Source: Patulibacter sp040675535 (GTDB taxonomy: Bacteria > Actinomycetota > Thermoleophilia > Solirubrobacterales > Solirubrobacteraceae). Taken from it: a DNA stretch of 30,258 bases. Within the stretch, counting starts at the first letter, position 1, and every line of letters begins with the position of its first letter. Below, piece by piece: positions 22,529 through 30,165 of the stretch. The translations under genes were made by a program, and so were the position numbers. The notes beneath the pieces were generated by a model. It had not been told where the DNA came from. It made no database searches and saw nothing but the letters and a program-made list of their open reading frames with translations. Where the stretch lies: assembly GCF_040675535.1 (NCBI RefSeq), contig NZ_JBFAPC010000066.1, positions 1 through 30,258 of the forward strand, read 5' to 3'.

Positions 22529-23803
22529 TCAGGCGTGCGTCGGGACGCGGACCGGCACCGTGTGGGACGGCATCGGCTCCTCCGCGGCGTCGGCCCGCGC
22601 CGCGACCCAGCGGTACGCCCACGCCGCGCCGGCCGCCGCCACCAGCGCGGCCGCGCCGCCGACGGCCATCCCCGTGCGCGGGCCGGCCCAACTCGCGATC
22701 CAGCCGACCAGCGGAGCACCGATCGGCGTCGAGCCGAGGAAGACCAGCGAGTACAGCGCCATCACGCGCCCGCGCATCGCCGGGTCGACCTGGAGCTGCA
22801 GCGTCGAGTTGACGCCCGAGGAGAACGTCACCGACGCCATCCCCAGGAAGACGAGCGGCAGCAGCTGCAGGGGCAGGATCGGGGCGAAGGCGGCGAGGAG
22901 CTGGAAGGTGCCGAAGAGCGTCGCGGCGCCGACGAGCAGGCGCGGCGTGATCTCCCGGCGGTTGCCCGCCACCAGCGCGCCGATCACGGACCCGACGGCC
23001 ATCGTCATCGTCAGCAGCGTGAAGGTCGTCGCCGTCCCCTTCCAGGTGTCGTGCGCCAGCAGCGGCAGCACGATCTGGAAGTTGAAGGACAACAGGCCGA
23101 TCACCGACATCATCGCCAGCGGGATCAGCAGGTGCGGGGCGCCCCGCACGTACCGGTAGCCCTCCCGGAGCGCGCCCTTGCGGCGGGCCGCCCGCGGCGC
23201 CTCGCCCATCTGCTCGGGGTCCAGGCGCAGCAGCGCGACGATCATCGCGAGGAACGACAGCGCGTCGACGACGAAGCACCAGCCGATGCCGACGACCGCG
23301 ATCAGCAGGCCGGCGATGCCGGGGCCGATGATCCGCGAGGTCTGGATGACGACGCTGTTGAGCGCCACCGCGTTGACGACCCGCTCCGGCCCGACGAGCT
23401 CGATCGGCAGCGCCTGCCTCGCCGGGTTGTCGATCGCCGTCGCCGTCCCCCGCAGGAAGACCATCGCGTAGATGATGAGCGGCGTGACGACCCCGGAGAG
23501 GGTCGTCACCGCCAGCACGATCGCCGGCACCATCAACCCCATCTGCGTGCAGAGCAGCAGCCGGCGCTTGTCGACCCGGTCGGCGAGCAGCCCGCCCCAC
23601 GCCCCGAACAGCATCAGCGGCAGGAACTGGAGCGCGGCGGTGAGCCCGACGGCGAGGCCGTCGCCGGTGAGCTTCACCATCAGCCACATCGCGGCGACGT
23701 TCTGGATCCAGTTGCCGGAGACCGAGATCACCTGGCCGGTGAAGTAGCGCCGGTAGTTCGGGACGTGCAGGGAGTCGAAGGTGCGGTGGATCGCGGGGCT
23801 CAA
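22529..23803 (-). CDS. MFS exporter (EntS-like, MFS_3)
   Basis: About 424 residues with 12 membrane segments. It opens with HRTFDSLHVPNYRRYFTGQV and SVSGNWIQNVAAMWLMVKLT, the signature start of the EntS/MFS_3 branch, has LADRVDKRRLLL in the first cytoplasmic loop, the TATAIDNPARQALPIELV and SRIIGPGIAGLL motifs, and a DPAMRGRVMALYSLVFLG segment in the second half. It probably exports a toxic or secreted small molecule in exchange for protons. TTG 23801-23803 fits the family start and has GAGGA upstream; GTG 23897-23899 would add a Pro/Arg/Ala-rich 32-residue extension. It follows marR closely, so its expression is probably controlled by that repressor. Confidence 0.88.
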   Translation of the reverse strand: MSPAIHRTFDSLHVPNYRRYFTGQVISVSGNWIQNVAAMWLMVKLTGDGLAVGLTAALQFLPLMLFGAWGGLLADRVDKRRLLLCTQMGLMVPAIVLAVTTLSGVVTPLIIYAMVFLRGTATAIDNPARQALPIELVGPERVVNAVALNSVVIQTSRIIGPGIAGLLIAVVGIGWCFVVDALSFLAMIVALLRLDPEQMGEAPRAARRKGALREGYRYVRGAPHLLIPLAMMSVIGLLSFNFQIVLPLLAHDTWKGTATTFTLLTMTMAVGSVIGALVAGNRREITPRLLVGAATLFGTFQLLAAFAPILPLQLLPLVFLGMASVTFSSGVNSTLQLQVDPAMRGRVMALYSLVFLGSTPIGAPLVGWIASWAGPRTGMAVGGAAALVAAAGAAWAYRWVAARADAAEEPMPSHTVPVRVPTHA

Positions 23804-23921
23804 TCGGGGCGGTCCTCGGGGTCGGTGGATGGGGCGGGCGCCGGCGTGGCGGGCGGCCGGCGCCGGGCGGGCGCCGCGGCCGGCCCCCGGCGCGGACACC
23901 GGCGGGGTCGTGCCGGGCGGG

Positions 23922-24380
23922 TCAGGCGGGCGGGTCCTCGAGCAGCTGCTCGAGGAGGTCGGACGCGCGGTCCAGCGTCGCGCGGTCCTCGTCGGAGAGC
24001 TCCTCGAGACGGCGGGAGAGGAAGGCGTCCTTGCGCGAGCGCACGTCGCGGATGTGCTCGACGCCGGCGTCGGTGAGGCTGACGCGGAAGGAGCGGCCGT
24101 CCTCGGGGTCGGGCTCGCGGCCGACGAGGCCCTCCTCCTCCAGCCGGGCGACGAGCCGGGTGGCGGACGGCCGGCGGATCCCCTCGCGGCTGGCGAGCTC
24201 GCTCGGGCTCAGCGGGCCGAAGCGCTCGACGGTGGCCAGCGCCGCACCGAGCGACGGGCCGAGCTCGGCGCCGGCCTCGGCGCGCAGCCGCCGGGCCGTC
24301 CGCGTGATCACGAGGCGCAGGTGGGCGGCGATCTCGGGCACCGAGGTGCGCAGGTCGCCGGGAGACGGTGTGGTTCGCAC
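23922..24380 (-). CDS. MarR-family transcriptional regulator
   Basis: 152 residues with the usual MarR winged-helix dimer. Helices RLVITRTARRLRAEAG, then LATVERFGPLSPSELASREG, the recognition region IRRPSATRLVARLEEEGLVG, the wing REPDPEDGRSFRVSLTDAG, and a dimerising C-terminal helix. Normal family length. GTG 24378-24380 starts inside the right-hand operator palindrome. On the minus strand TACACT (24394-24389) lies eight bases before the GTG, so the mRNA is likely nearly leaderless and bound repressor would cover the promoter. It is the first gene of a marR-MFS operon and probably represses itself and the exporter until a ligand binds. Confidence 0.92.
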   Translation of the reverse strand: MRTTPSPGDLRTSVPEIAAHLRLVITRTARRLRAEAGAELGPSLGAALATVERFGPLSPSELASREGIRRPSATRLVARLEEEGLVGREPDPEDGRSFRVSLTDAGVEHIRDVRSRKDAFLSRRLEELSDEDRATLDRASDLLEQLLEDPPA

Positions 24381-24401
24381 TAGTAATTAGTGTAGCGAAC
24401 C
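24372..24401. promoter_or_regulatory. MarR operator over marR promoter and start
   Basis: Nested inverted repeats: outer arms GGTTCGC (24372-24378) and GCGAACC (24395-24401), inner arms CACTA (24378-24382) and TAGTG (24388-24392) around GTAAT. It is an isolated AT-rich spot in GC-rich DNA, covers the proposed -10 and the GTG codon, and has the size of a MarR dimer site. Confidence 0.7.
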
Positions 24402-24492
24402 ATCACCCTCGGGGTCGGCACCGACCCGCGGACACGGCCGACCGGTCACCGGGCGCACCTCCCCACGTCCACTGTTCGTTTTCGGAGGCCCG

Positions 24493-24584
24493 TTTGTGAC
24501 CGGTTTTCGGCGTTCGCCGGAGGATTGGACCGGTTGACGATGAACCCGCGCGCACGTTCGTCGAATGCAGGGATTTGTGACCGG
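24493..24584 (+). promoter_or_regulatory. Direct repeats upstream of the Cys-rich cassette
   Basis: TTTGTGACCGG occurs at 24493-24503 and again at 24574-24584, 81 bases apart, and the core GACCGG(T/A) recurs in between at about 24528. The repeats lie in the 254-base gap between marR and the small secreted gene and could bind a regulator or hold promoter elements, perhaps for the ECF sigma factor encoded downstream. No other gene is seen in 24402-24655. Confidence 0.4.
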
Positions 24585-24655
24585 AGCGGACGTAGGTTCG
24601 ACGAGCCGCAGCGCCCGGTGGGCGCGATCTCCGACCTCCTCCCGAAGGACTCCTC

Positions 24656-25054
24656 ATGTCTTCAGCACGACCCCGACGCGCCTCGCGGGCCGCCGCCCTG
24701 ATCGGTTCAACCCTTGCCCTCGGGCTCGCCGGCCTGGCCGGCGCCTCGGCCGCGCAGGCGGGCTCCGACTCGTGGCCGTGCGGATCGGTCCCGGGATCGG
24801 TCACCTGCCCGGGCGACCGGCACACGCTGACCTCCGTGAAGGCGTTCGGCGCCTCCGGCCGGTCGGTCAACGCGGGAGCCAGCTGGAACGGGACCGAGGG
24901 CCAGCTGTACGCCAACTGGGCGTGGGGCACCGGGACGACGTGCCACGGATACGGCGCCGGCAACCTGCTCTACCCCGTCGTCAAGAACCCGAACAGCACG
25001 TCCATGACGATGTCCGGCCTGTCGACCTTCGGCTCGGGGGCGGCGTCGTGCTGA
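24656..25054 (+). CDS. Small Cys-rich exported protein, family B, copy 2
   Basis: 132 residues: a signal peptide (AALIGSTLALGLAGLAGASA, cleavage near AAQA-GS) and a ~97-residue mature part beginning SWPCGSVPGSVTCPGDRHTL, with four cysteines (WPCG, VTCPG, TTCHG and the final residue). It shares with 3515-3943 the CGxxV...C start, GA near mid-protein, a (N/T)LLYP/TLYP motif and an SG...C end. GAAGGA lies six bases before ATG 24656. Its stop overlaps GTGCTGA, where the next exported protein can start, the same junction as at 3515-3521. Function unknown; presumably extracellular and disulfide-bonded. Confidence 0.75.
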   Translation: MSSARPRRASRAAALIGSTLALGLAGLAGASAAQAGSDSWPCGSVPGSVTCPGDRHTLTSVKAFGASGRSVNAGASWNGTEGQLYANWAWGTGTTCHGYGAGNLLYPVVKNPNSTSMTMSGLSTFGSGAASC

Positions 25055-25065
25055 GCCCGCGCCCC

Positions 25066-25716
25066 ATGCCCATCCGCCGCGTGCTCGCCGCCGGCCTCGT
25101 CGCCGGCCTCGCCGTCGGCGGCCTCACCGTCGGATCCGCCCTCGCGGACGAGGCCCCGGCCTCCGATCCGGACGCGAGCGTGCTCGTGGAGAGCCCCGCC
25201 CAGCCGGCGCCGATCGGCGCCGTGCAGCCGGCCCAGCAGCAGACCCTCCGCGTGCTCCGCCGCGCGCGGCGCGCCTCCGACACCCTCCCCGCGAGCGCCC
25301 GATCGGTGGCGTCTCCCGCCCGCTACGGCCGCAACCCGCAGCTCGCCCGGGCCGTCACCACCAGGAGCGGGAAGGCGTGGGTCGTCCCGGGCGACGGCGT
25401 CGTCTGCCTCGTGATGCCCGACCCGGTGGACGGCTGGGCGACGAGCTGCGCGCCGACGGGAGAGGTCGCGACGCGCGGCCTGACCCTCGGCCTGACCGGC
25501 ACGGACGCGTCGGCCGCCGTGACGCTCGTCCCTGACGGCGCCACGGTGACGACCACCGACGACGCGGACCGCACGAGGAACGTGACCCCGGACGACTCCG
25601 GCATCGTGGACACCGACGCCGAGAAGGTCCAGTCCCTCGAGGTGACGACGCCCGAGGGGCAGGCCACCACCGAGATGCAGAGCACCGAGGACCTCGGGAC
25701 GGGGGATACGCCGTAG
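25066..25716 (+). CDS. Exported protein, family A, copy 3
   Basis: 216 residues with signal peptide (RRVLAAGLVAGLAVGGLTVG, cleavage near ALA-DE), a Pro/Ala/Gln linker, LRVLRRARRASDTLPASARS and a core KAWVVPGDGVVCLVMPDPVD, GWATSCAPTGEVATRGL, ASAAVTLVPDGATVTTTDDA, then an acidic Thr/Glu-rich tail. The 'WxVP...C...SC...' pattern matches 4007-4642, where it reads RVWAVPSPTQPC...SGSC, and the VPDGxxxV element matches 26388-27302. ATG 25066 is preferred for the signal peptide; GTG 25048, in the same frame, overlaps the previous gene's stop. It follows the small Cys-rich gene by 11 bases, so both are in one transcript. Confidence 0.75.
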   Translation: MPIRRVLAAGLVAGLAVGGLTVGSALADEAPASDPDASVLVESPAQPAPIGAVQPAQQQTLRVLRRARRASDTLPASARSVASPARYGRNPQLARAVTTRSGKAWVVPGDGVVCLVMPDPVDGWATSCAPTGEVATRGLTLGLTGTDASAAVTLVPDGATVTTTDDADRTRNVTPDDSGIVDTDAEKVQSLEVTTPEGQATTEMQSTEDLGTGDTP

Positions 25717-25724
25717 CCCTCGCG

Positions 25725-25793
25725 GCGTTCGCCCTCCGCCCGCCCGAGGCCCCCTCCCGACGTGGCAGGACCCGGCCGCCGGAGGGCGAACGC
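25725..25793 (+). terminator. Long perfect stem between secreted cassette and sigma factor
   Basis: GCGTTCGCCCTCCG (25725-25738) and its perfect 14-base complement (25780-25793) enclose 41 bases. It lies in the 120-base gap between the family A gene and the ECF sigma gene. It may act as a terminator, an attenuator allowing partial read-through, or an RNA processing site. Confidence 0.5.
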
Positions 25794-25836
25794 AGATCCG
25801 CGGTCACACATCCCGGCCGCCGATCGAACAGGAACC

Positions 25837-26397
25837 GTGAGCCGCGAGCAGTCACGCACCGACGAGGAGCTCGTCGCCGAGAAGCGCTTCGACCGCTCCT
25901 CCTCGGCGTTCGCGGAGTTCTACGAGCGGTACGAGGCGGCGATCCTCGCCTACCACCGGCGCCGCGTCCGGCTCCCGGAGGTCGCCGCCGACCTGACGGC
26001 CGAGACGTTCGCGCGGGCCCTCGCCGGCCGCGCGCGGTTCCGGCCGTCCGGCGGCAACGCTTCGGGGTGGCTCTTCGGGATCGCGCACAACGTCCTCGTG
26101 GACAGCGCCCGCCGTGGGACCGTCGAGCAGAAGGCGCGCGAGAAGCTCGGCATGCAGCCGATCGAGCTCGACGACGAGGACCTCGAGCGCGTCAACGCCC
26201 TCGGGGGCGACGACCGGCTGTACGCGGCGCTCGAGCGTTTGCCGGAGGAGCAGCGGGAGGCGATCGTCGCCCGCTACGTGCAGGACGAGACGTACGACGA
26301 GACGGCCGACCGGCTGTCGACCTCGTCGAGCGTCGTGCGCAAGAGGGTGAGCCGCGGCCTGACGCGGCTCCGTGACCAGATGATGGGATGGGCATGA
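25837..26397 (+). CDS. ECF-type RNA polymerase sigma factor
   Basis: 186 residues. Region 2 (SSSAFAEFYERYEAAILAYH through VAADLTAETFARALAGRARF, SGWLFGIAHNVLVDSARRG) covers core-RNAP binding and -10 recognition. Region 4 (LYAALERLPEEQREAIVARY, YDETADRLSTSSSVVRKRVS, RGLTRLRDQMM) is the -35-binding helix-turn-helix. No sigma-1 or region 3 and no extra C-terminal domain. GTG 25837 follows ACAGGAA closely. Its stop overlaps the start of the membrane protein gene (26388/26394), the classic place for a cognate anti-sigma factor or sensor. The upstream secreted cassette is a plausible target. Confidence 0.92.
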   Translation: MSREQSRTDEELVAEKRFDRSSSAFAEFYERYEAAILAYHRRRVRLPEVAADLTAETFARALAGRARFRPSGGNASGWLFGIAHNVLVDSARRGTVEQKAREKLGMQPIELDDEDLERVNALGGDDRLYAALERLPEEQREAIVARYVQDETYDETADRLSTSSSVVRKRVSRGLTRLRDQMMGWA

Positions 26398-27302
26398 TCC
26401 AGCTGCCGCAGTTGCAGGAGAGCCTGCTGATCGCGAACGAGCGACTGGTGGACCGGGCGCGACGACGCGCCCGGCTGTTCCGGACCGGGCTCGTGACCAG
26501 CGCCGCCGTCGTCTCGATCGGCGGGGCGGCGGTGGCCGGCATCGCGATCTGGAGTCCCCAGCTCGGCCACGAGGACGGGAACCGCCCCTCCCTGGGCGGG
26601 ACGCCCGTGCCCGCGGACCAGCGGGCCGCGCTCGGCGTGCTCCGCCGCGAGCAGGTCGCGGCCGACCGCAGTGCGGTCGCCCAGCGGGCGCTGGTCTCCT
26701 TCACCCGCCAGTACCAGGGGATCCGCCCGGACGCTGTGCGCGTCGTGCACCGGATCGGCGCCACCGACGGGATCGCGCTCGTCTCCGTCGCCGACCTGGA
26801 ACAGCGGGCCGGCGACGCGCGCACCCCCGCCGCCCGTGACGCGCTCTGTGCCTACACCGCGACGGGCGCCGACGCCCAGAACGCCGCGTGCTTCTCGCTC
26901 GCCGACGTCCGGCAGGGTCGCGCGACCCAGCGGCTCGGCGACCTCTCCTGGGGCCTCGTCCCCGACGGCGTCGCCTCCGTCGTCGTCCACCGTCGCGACG
27001 GCTCGCCCAGCCGGATCCCGGTGGCGTCCAACGTCTTCACCACCGACGGCACGACGATCGATCCCGCGCGCCCGGAGGTCGAGTGGCTCGGCGCCGACGG
27101 CGCCGCGATCGAACCGGCGGGCGGGGCCCGGATGACCCTGCCCGTCGGGCAGGACGCACCCGCCGAGGCCCTGAAGGGCTTCCACGACTGCGGGGCCGAC
27201 GGCGGCATCGTCCCCGAGGACGTGGCCTGCGGAGCCGACGCGCGTCGGTGGCGCCCCAAGGCCGGGCAGCTGGTCCCCGAGCGGGCCCCGAAGGCGCCGT
27301 AG
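26388..27302 (+). CDS. Single-pass membrane protein, possible anti-sigma or sensor partner
   Basis: 304 residues. A ~37-residue cytoplasmic N-terminus (QESLLIANERLVDRARRRAR), one membrane helix (~38-58, LVTSAAVVSIGGAAVAGIAI) and a ~240-residue external part. The external part begins LGVLRREQVAADRSAVAQRA and includes a Cys pair (ALCAYT...NAACFSL), LSWGLVPDGVASVVVHRRDG and VASNVFTTDGTTID, a layout like the core of the exported family A proteins. There is no zinc HxxxCxxC anti-sigma motif, so the anti-sigma role rests on topology and overlap with the sigma gene. ATG 26388 is used; ATG 26394, forming ATGA with the sigma stop, is equally likely. A terminator-like hairpin follows. Confidence 0.78.
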   Translation: MGMIQLPQLQESLLIANERLVDRARRRARLFRTGLVTSAAVVSIGGAAVAGIAIWSPQLGHEDGNRPSLGGTPVPADQRAALGVLRREQVAADRSAVAQRALVSFTRQYQGIRPDAVRVVHRIGATDGIALVSVADLEQRAGDARTPAARDALCAYTATGADAQNAACFSLADVRQGRATQRLGDLSWGLVPDGVASVVVHRRDGSPSRIPVASNVFTTDGTTIDPARPEVEWLGADGAAIEPAGGARMTLPVGQDAPAEALKGFHDCGADGGIVPEDVACGADARRWRPKAGQLVPERAPKAP

Positions 27303-27319
27303 CGCCGAGGCCCGGCGGA

Positions 27320-27352
27320 GCGCGAGGCACGCCGTTCCGCCCCGCCTCGCGC
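27320..27352. terminator. Hairpin between convergent genes
   Basis: GCGCGAGGC (27320-27328) pairs with GCCTCGCGC (27344-27352) around a 15-base loop in the 96-base gap between the sigma-partner gene and the convergent glutamate-synthase-like gene. Confidence 0.55.
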
Positions 27353-27398
27353 CGCCCTCGTCCGAGCGCGGGACCGCTGTCCCCGGTCGGCGGCGCCC

Positions 27399-29033
27399 TC
27401 AGACCGCCGCCCCGCCCCCGGCCGCCCGCAGCTCGGTCCAGTCGAGGTCGAAGACGTCCGGGTCCGCCGCGCCCCACCAGCGGCCCCAGTCGCCGTCGGC
27501 GCCGCGGAGCAGCGCGCCGTCCTCCAGCGGGACGTAGAGCTCGCCCAGGTTCTGGGACGACTCGACCGAGACCCGGCGGCGCAGCTGCGAACGACGCAGG
27601 TCCTTCGGATCGGTGACCCCCATGGCGGCCATGATCCGCAGGGCGCTCTGGACGGTCGCCTGCTGGTACCGCGTCACGCGCGGGGCCTTGTCGGAGACGA
27701 CGAGGGAGCGGAACCGCTTCGGGTCCTGCGTCGCGACGCCCGACGGGCACGTGTTGGTGTGGCAGCGCTCGGCCTGGATGCAGCCGAGCGCGAACATCAT
27801 CGAGCGGGCGGCGTTCAGGAAGTCCGCCCCCTGGATCAGGCGCTTGACGATGTCCGCGCCGGTGGCGACCTTGCCGCTCGCCCCGAGGCTGATCCGGTCG
27901 CGCAGGCCGCAGCCGACGAGCGCGTCGCCGACGAACATCAGGCCCTCGGTCAGCGGCAGGCCGACGTGGTCCTCGAACTCCAGGGGCGCCGCGCCCGTCC
28001 CGCCCTCGGCGCCGTCGACGATGATGAAGTCCGGCGTGATCCCGGTCTCGACCATCGCCTTGCAGACGGCCAGGAACTGCACCCGCGAGCCGACGCAGAA
28101 CTTGAAGCCGACGGGCTTGCCGGCCGCGAGCTCGCGCATCCGGCCGAGGAACGTCACGAGCTCCCGGGGCGTCGAGTAGACGCGGTGGCCGGGCGGCGAG
28201 GTGACGGTCTGCCCCTGGGGCACCTCACGGGCGGCGGCGATCTCCGCGGTCACCTTGCCGCCCGGCAGCACGCCGCCGATGCCGGGCTTCGCGCCCTGCG
28301 ACACCTTCAGCGAGACCATCTTCACCTGCTCGCGGGCGGCCTGCTCGGCGAACCGCTCGGGGTCGAAGTCGCCGTCCTTCGTGCGGCAGCCGAAGTAGCC
28401 GGTGCCGATCTCCCAGACGAGGTCGCCGCCGGGCCCCAGGTGGTACTCGGAGAGCCCGCCCTCCCCCGTGTCGTGCGCGAAGCCGCCCTCGCGGGCGCCG
28501 GTGTTGAGCGCCAGGATCGCGGGCTTCGACAGCGCGCCGAAGCTCATCGCCGAGACGTTCAGGAGCGCCATCTCGTACGGGTGCGCGCAGTCGGGCCCGC
28601 CGACCCGCACCCGCGGCGGCGGCGCGTCGGCCGGCGGGGGCGTCGCGGGCGCCATCGAGTGCACGAGGTACTCGCGACCGACGACGTCGAGGTCCAGCTC
28701 GGTGCCGAACGGCGACTCGGCCTCGTCGCCCTTCGCCCGCTCGTAGACGATCGAGCGGGTGTCGCGGTCGAACGGTCGGCCGTCGGTGTCGCTCTCGACG
28801 AAGTACTGCTGGAGCTCGGGCCGGAGCGCCTCGGCGATCCACCGGCCGTGCCCGACGATCGGGTACGTCCGCAGCACCACGTGCCGGGTCTGCAGCAGGT
28901 CGTAGGCCGCCAGCGCCGTGAGCGCCAGCAGCGGGACGGCCGCCCACCACCAGCCCGCGGAGGCCAGGAGCGCGAGCGCGGTGGCCGCGATCCCGAGGAC
29001 GGCGACGAGGACGGCCGGGAGGAAGCGCGACAT
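27399..29033 (-). CDS. Membrane-anchored FMN-binding glutamate synthase-like protein
   Basis: 544 residues. Two N-terminal membrane helices (~5-47) are followed by a stand-alone glutamate synthase FMN/alpha-barrel domain: NVSAMSFGALSKPAILALN, AFAHDTGEGGLSEYH-type region (residues FAHDTGEGGLSEYHLGPGG), EQVKMVSLKVSQGAKPGIGG, PDFIIVDGAEGGTGAAPLEF, and a [3Fe-4S]-type Cys cluster CIQAERCHTNTCPSGVATQD. The amidotransferase and GXGXG domains of full GltB are absent. Such short GltB-like proteins are widespread; their substrate is not established and they need not make glutamate. GGGAGGAG stands just before ATG 29031-29033. It diverges from the kinase gene at 29096. Confidence 0.9.
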   Translation of the reverse strand: MSRFLPAVLVAVLGIAATALALLASAGWWWAAVPLLALTALAAYDLLQTRHVVLRTYPIVGHGRWIAEALRPELQQYFVESDTDGRPFDRDTRSIVYERAKGDEAESPFGTELDLDVVGREYLVHSMAPATPPPADAPPPRVRVGGPDCAHPYEMALLNVSAMSFGALSKPAILALNTGAREGGFAHDTGEGGLSEYHLGPGGDLVWEIGTGYFGCRTKDGDFDPERFAEQAAREQVKMVSLKVSQGAKPGIGGVLPGGKVTAEIAAAREVPQGQTVTSPPGHRVYSTPRELVTFLGRMRELAAGKPVGFKFCVGSRVQFLAVCKAMVETGITPDFIIVDGAEGGTGAAPLEFEDHVGLPLTEGLMFVGDALVGCGLRDRISLGASGKVATGADIVKRLIQGADFLNAARSMMFALGCIQAERCHTNTCPSGVATQDPKRFRSLVVSDKAPRVTRYQQATVQSALRIMAAMGVTDPKDLRRSQLRRRVSVESSQNLGELYVPLEDGALLRGADGDWGRWWGAADPDVFDLDWTELRAAGGGAAV

Positions 29034-29095
29034 GCAGGACGGATACTCCTCCCGGACGACGACGGATCACCCGGCGCGAAGTAGCGTGCAGCGCG

Positions 29096-30165
29096 ATGTC
29101 CCTCGTGCCCCGCCCCCCGCTGCACGAGGCCGGCCTGCTGACCGCCGTGGCGGCGGTGCTGCTGACCAACGGCATGATCAAGCAGGACCACGCGCCGTCG
29201 GTGCTCGCGGTGCTCGCCGTCGCCGCGACGCTCGGCGTCCTCGCCGCCCGCCACCGCGCGCCGCTGAGCATGGTCCCCGCCATGTGCCTCGCGATCGCGG
29301 CGTGCCTGGCGACGCTGGACGCAGGCGAGACCGTCGTCGTCCCGGGCGCCGTCGCCGCCTACGCCGCCGCGGCCTACGGCGACCGGCGCCGGGCGCCGTG
29401 GCTGATCGCGTTCCTCGTCCCGGTCGTGCTCCTGCTCGTGATCGGGTTCTCCGACGCTCCGGGCAACCGGATCCCGCTCGACCGGATCGCCATCAACATC
29501 GGCGTCACCGTGGCCGCGCTGTTGCTCGGGGACGCGATCCGGGCGCGGCGGAGCGCACGGCGCGCCGAGGCCGCCCGGCGCGACCAGGAGGAGCGGGAGC
29601 GCGAGCACGACGCCCGCCGCCGGCTGGCCGAGGAGCGCCTGATGATCGCCCGCGACGTCCACGACGTCGTCGCCCACTCGATCGTCGCGATCAACGTGCA
29701 GGCCGGCGTCGCCGCCCACCTGCTGCGCACGCGCCCCGAGCACGCGGAGGCGGCGCTCCTGGAGATCAAGCGCGTCTCCGGCGCCGCGCTGACCGACCTG
29801 CGCGCGACGCTCGGCCTCCTGCGCACCGACGACGACCCGGACGGCACGCCCCTGCGGCCGACCGACCCGCTCGGCCGCCTCGACGGCCTGGCCGACCCGC
29901 TGCGGGCCGCCGGGCTGACGGTGGACGTCGCGGTGCAGGGCGACGTCGCGGCCGTGCCCGTCGCGGTCGGCACCGCCGCGTTCCGCATCGTCCAGGAGGC
30001 CCTGACGAACGTCCTGCGGCACGCCGGCGCGGGCGGGGCGGCGGTCCGGGTGGCGGTGGGCGACGACGCGGTGTCGGTGGTGGTGACCGACGACGGGGCG
30101 GGAGGCGCGACCGGCCCGCAGGGCGGCAGCGGCTCCGGCCTGCGCGGCATGCACGAGCGCGAGTC
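29096..30165 (+). CDS. NarL-type sensor histidine kinase, 3' end replaced
   Basis: About 355 codons. The N-terminal ~150 residues have several membrane helices (AGLLTAVAAVLLTNGM, APSVLAVLAVAATLGVLAAR, PWLIAFLVPVVLLLVIGF and others). A charged coiled linker leads to the HisKA_3 dimerisation domain with phospho-acceptor His189 in RLMIARDVHDVVAHSIVAIN. The ATPase domain has the N box IVQEALTNVLRHAGAGG and the G boxes VTDDGAGGA and GSGLRGMHERE. Family members continue with about 25 more residues (xxxLGGxLxAGP...). Here the frame passes at about 30,160 into unrelated sequence that is CobN in another frame. No response-regulator gene is visible. A TAGCGT box at 29082-29087, eight bases before ATG 29096, is a possible -10. 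Confidence 0.85.

Noticed and set aside
26388..27302. Classical zinc-binding anti-sigma factor
   Set aside because: The cytoplasmic part lacks the HxxxCxxC motif; the partner role can only be suggested from position and topology.
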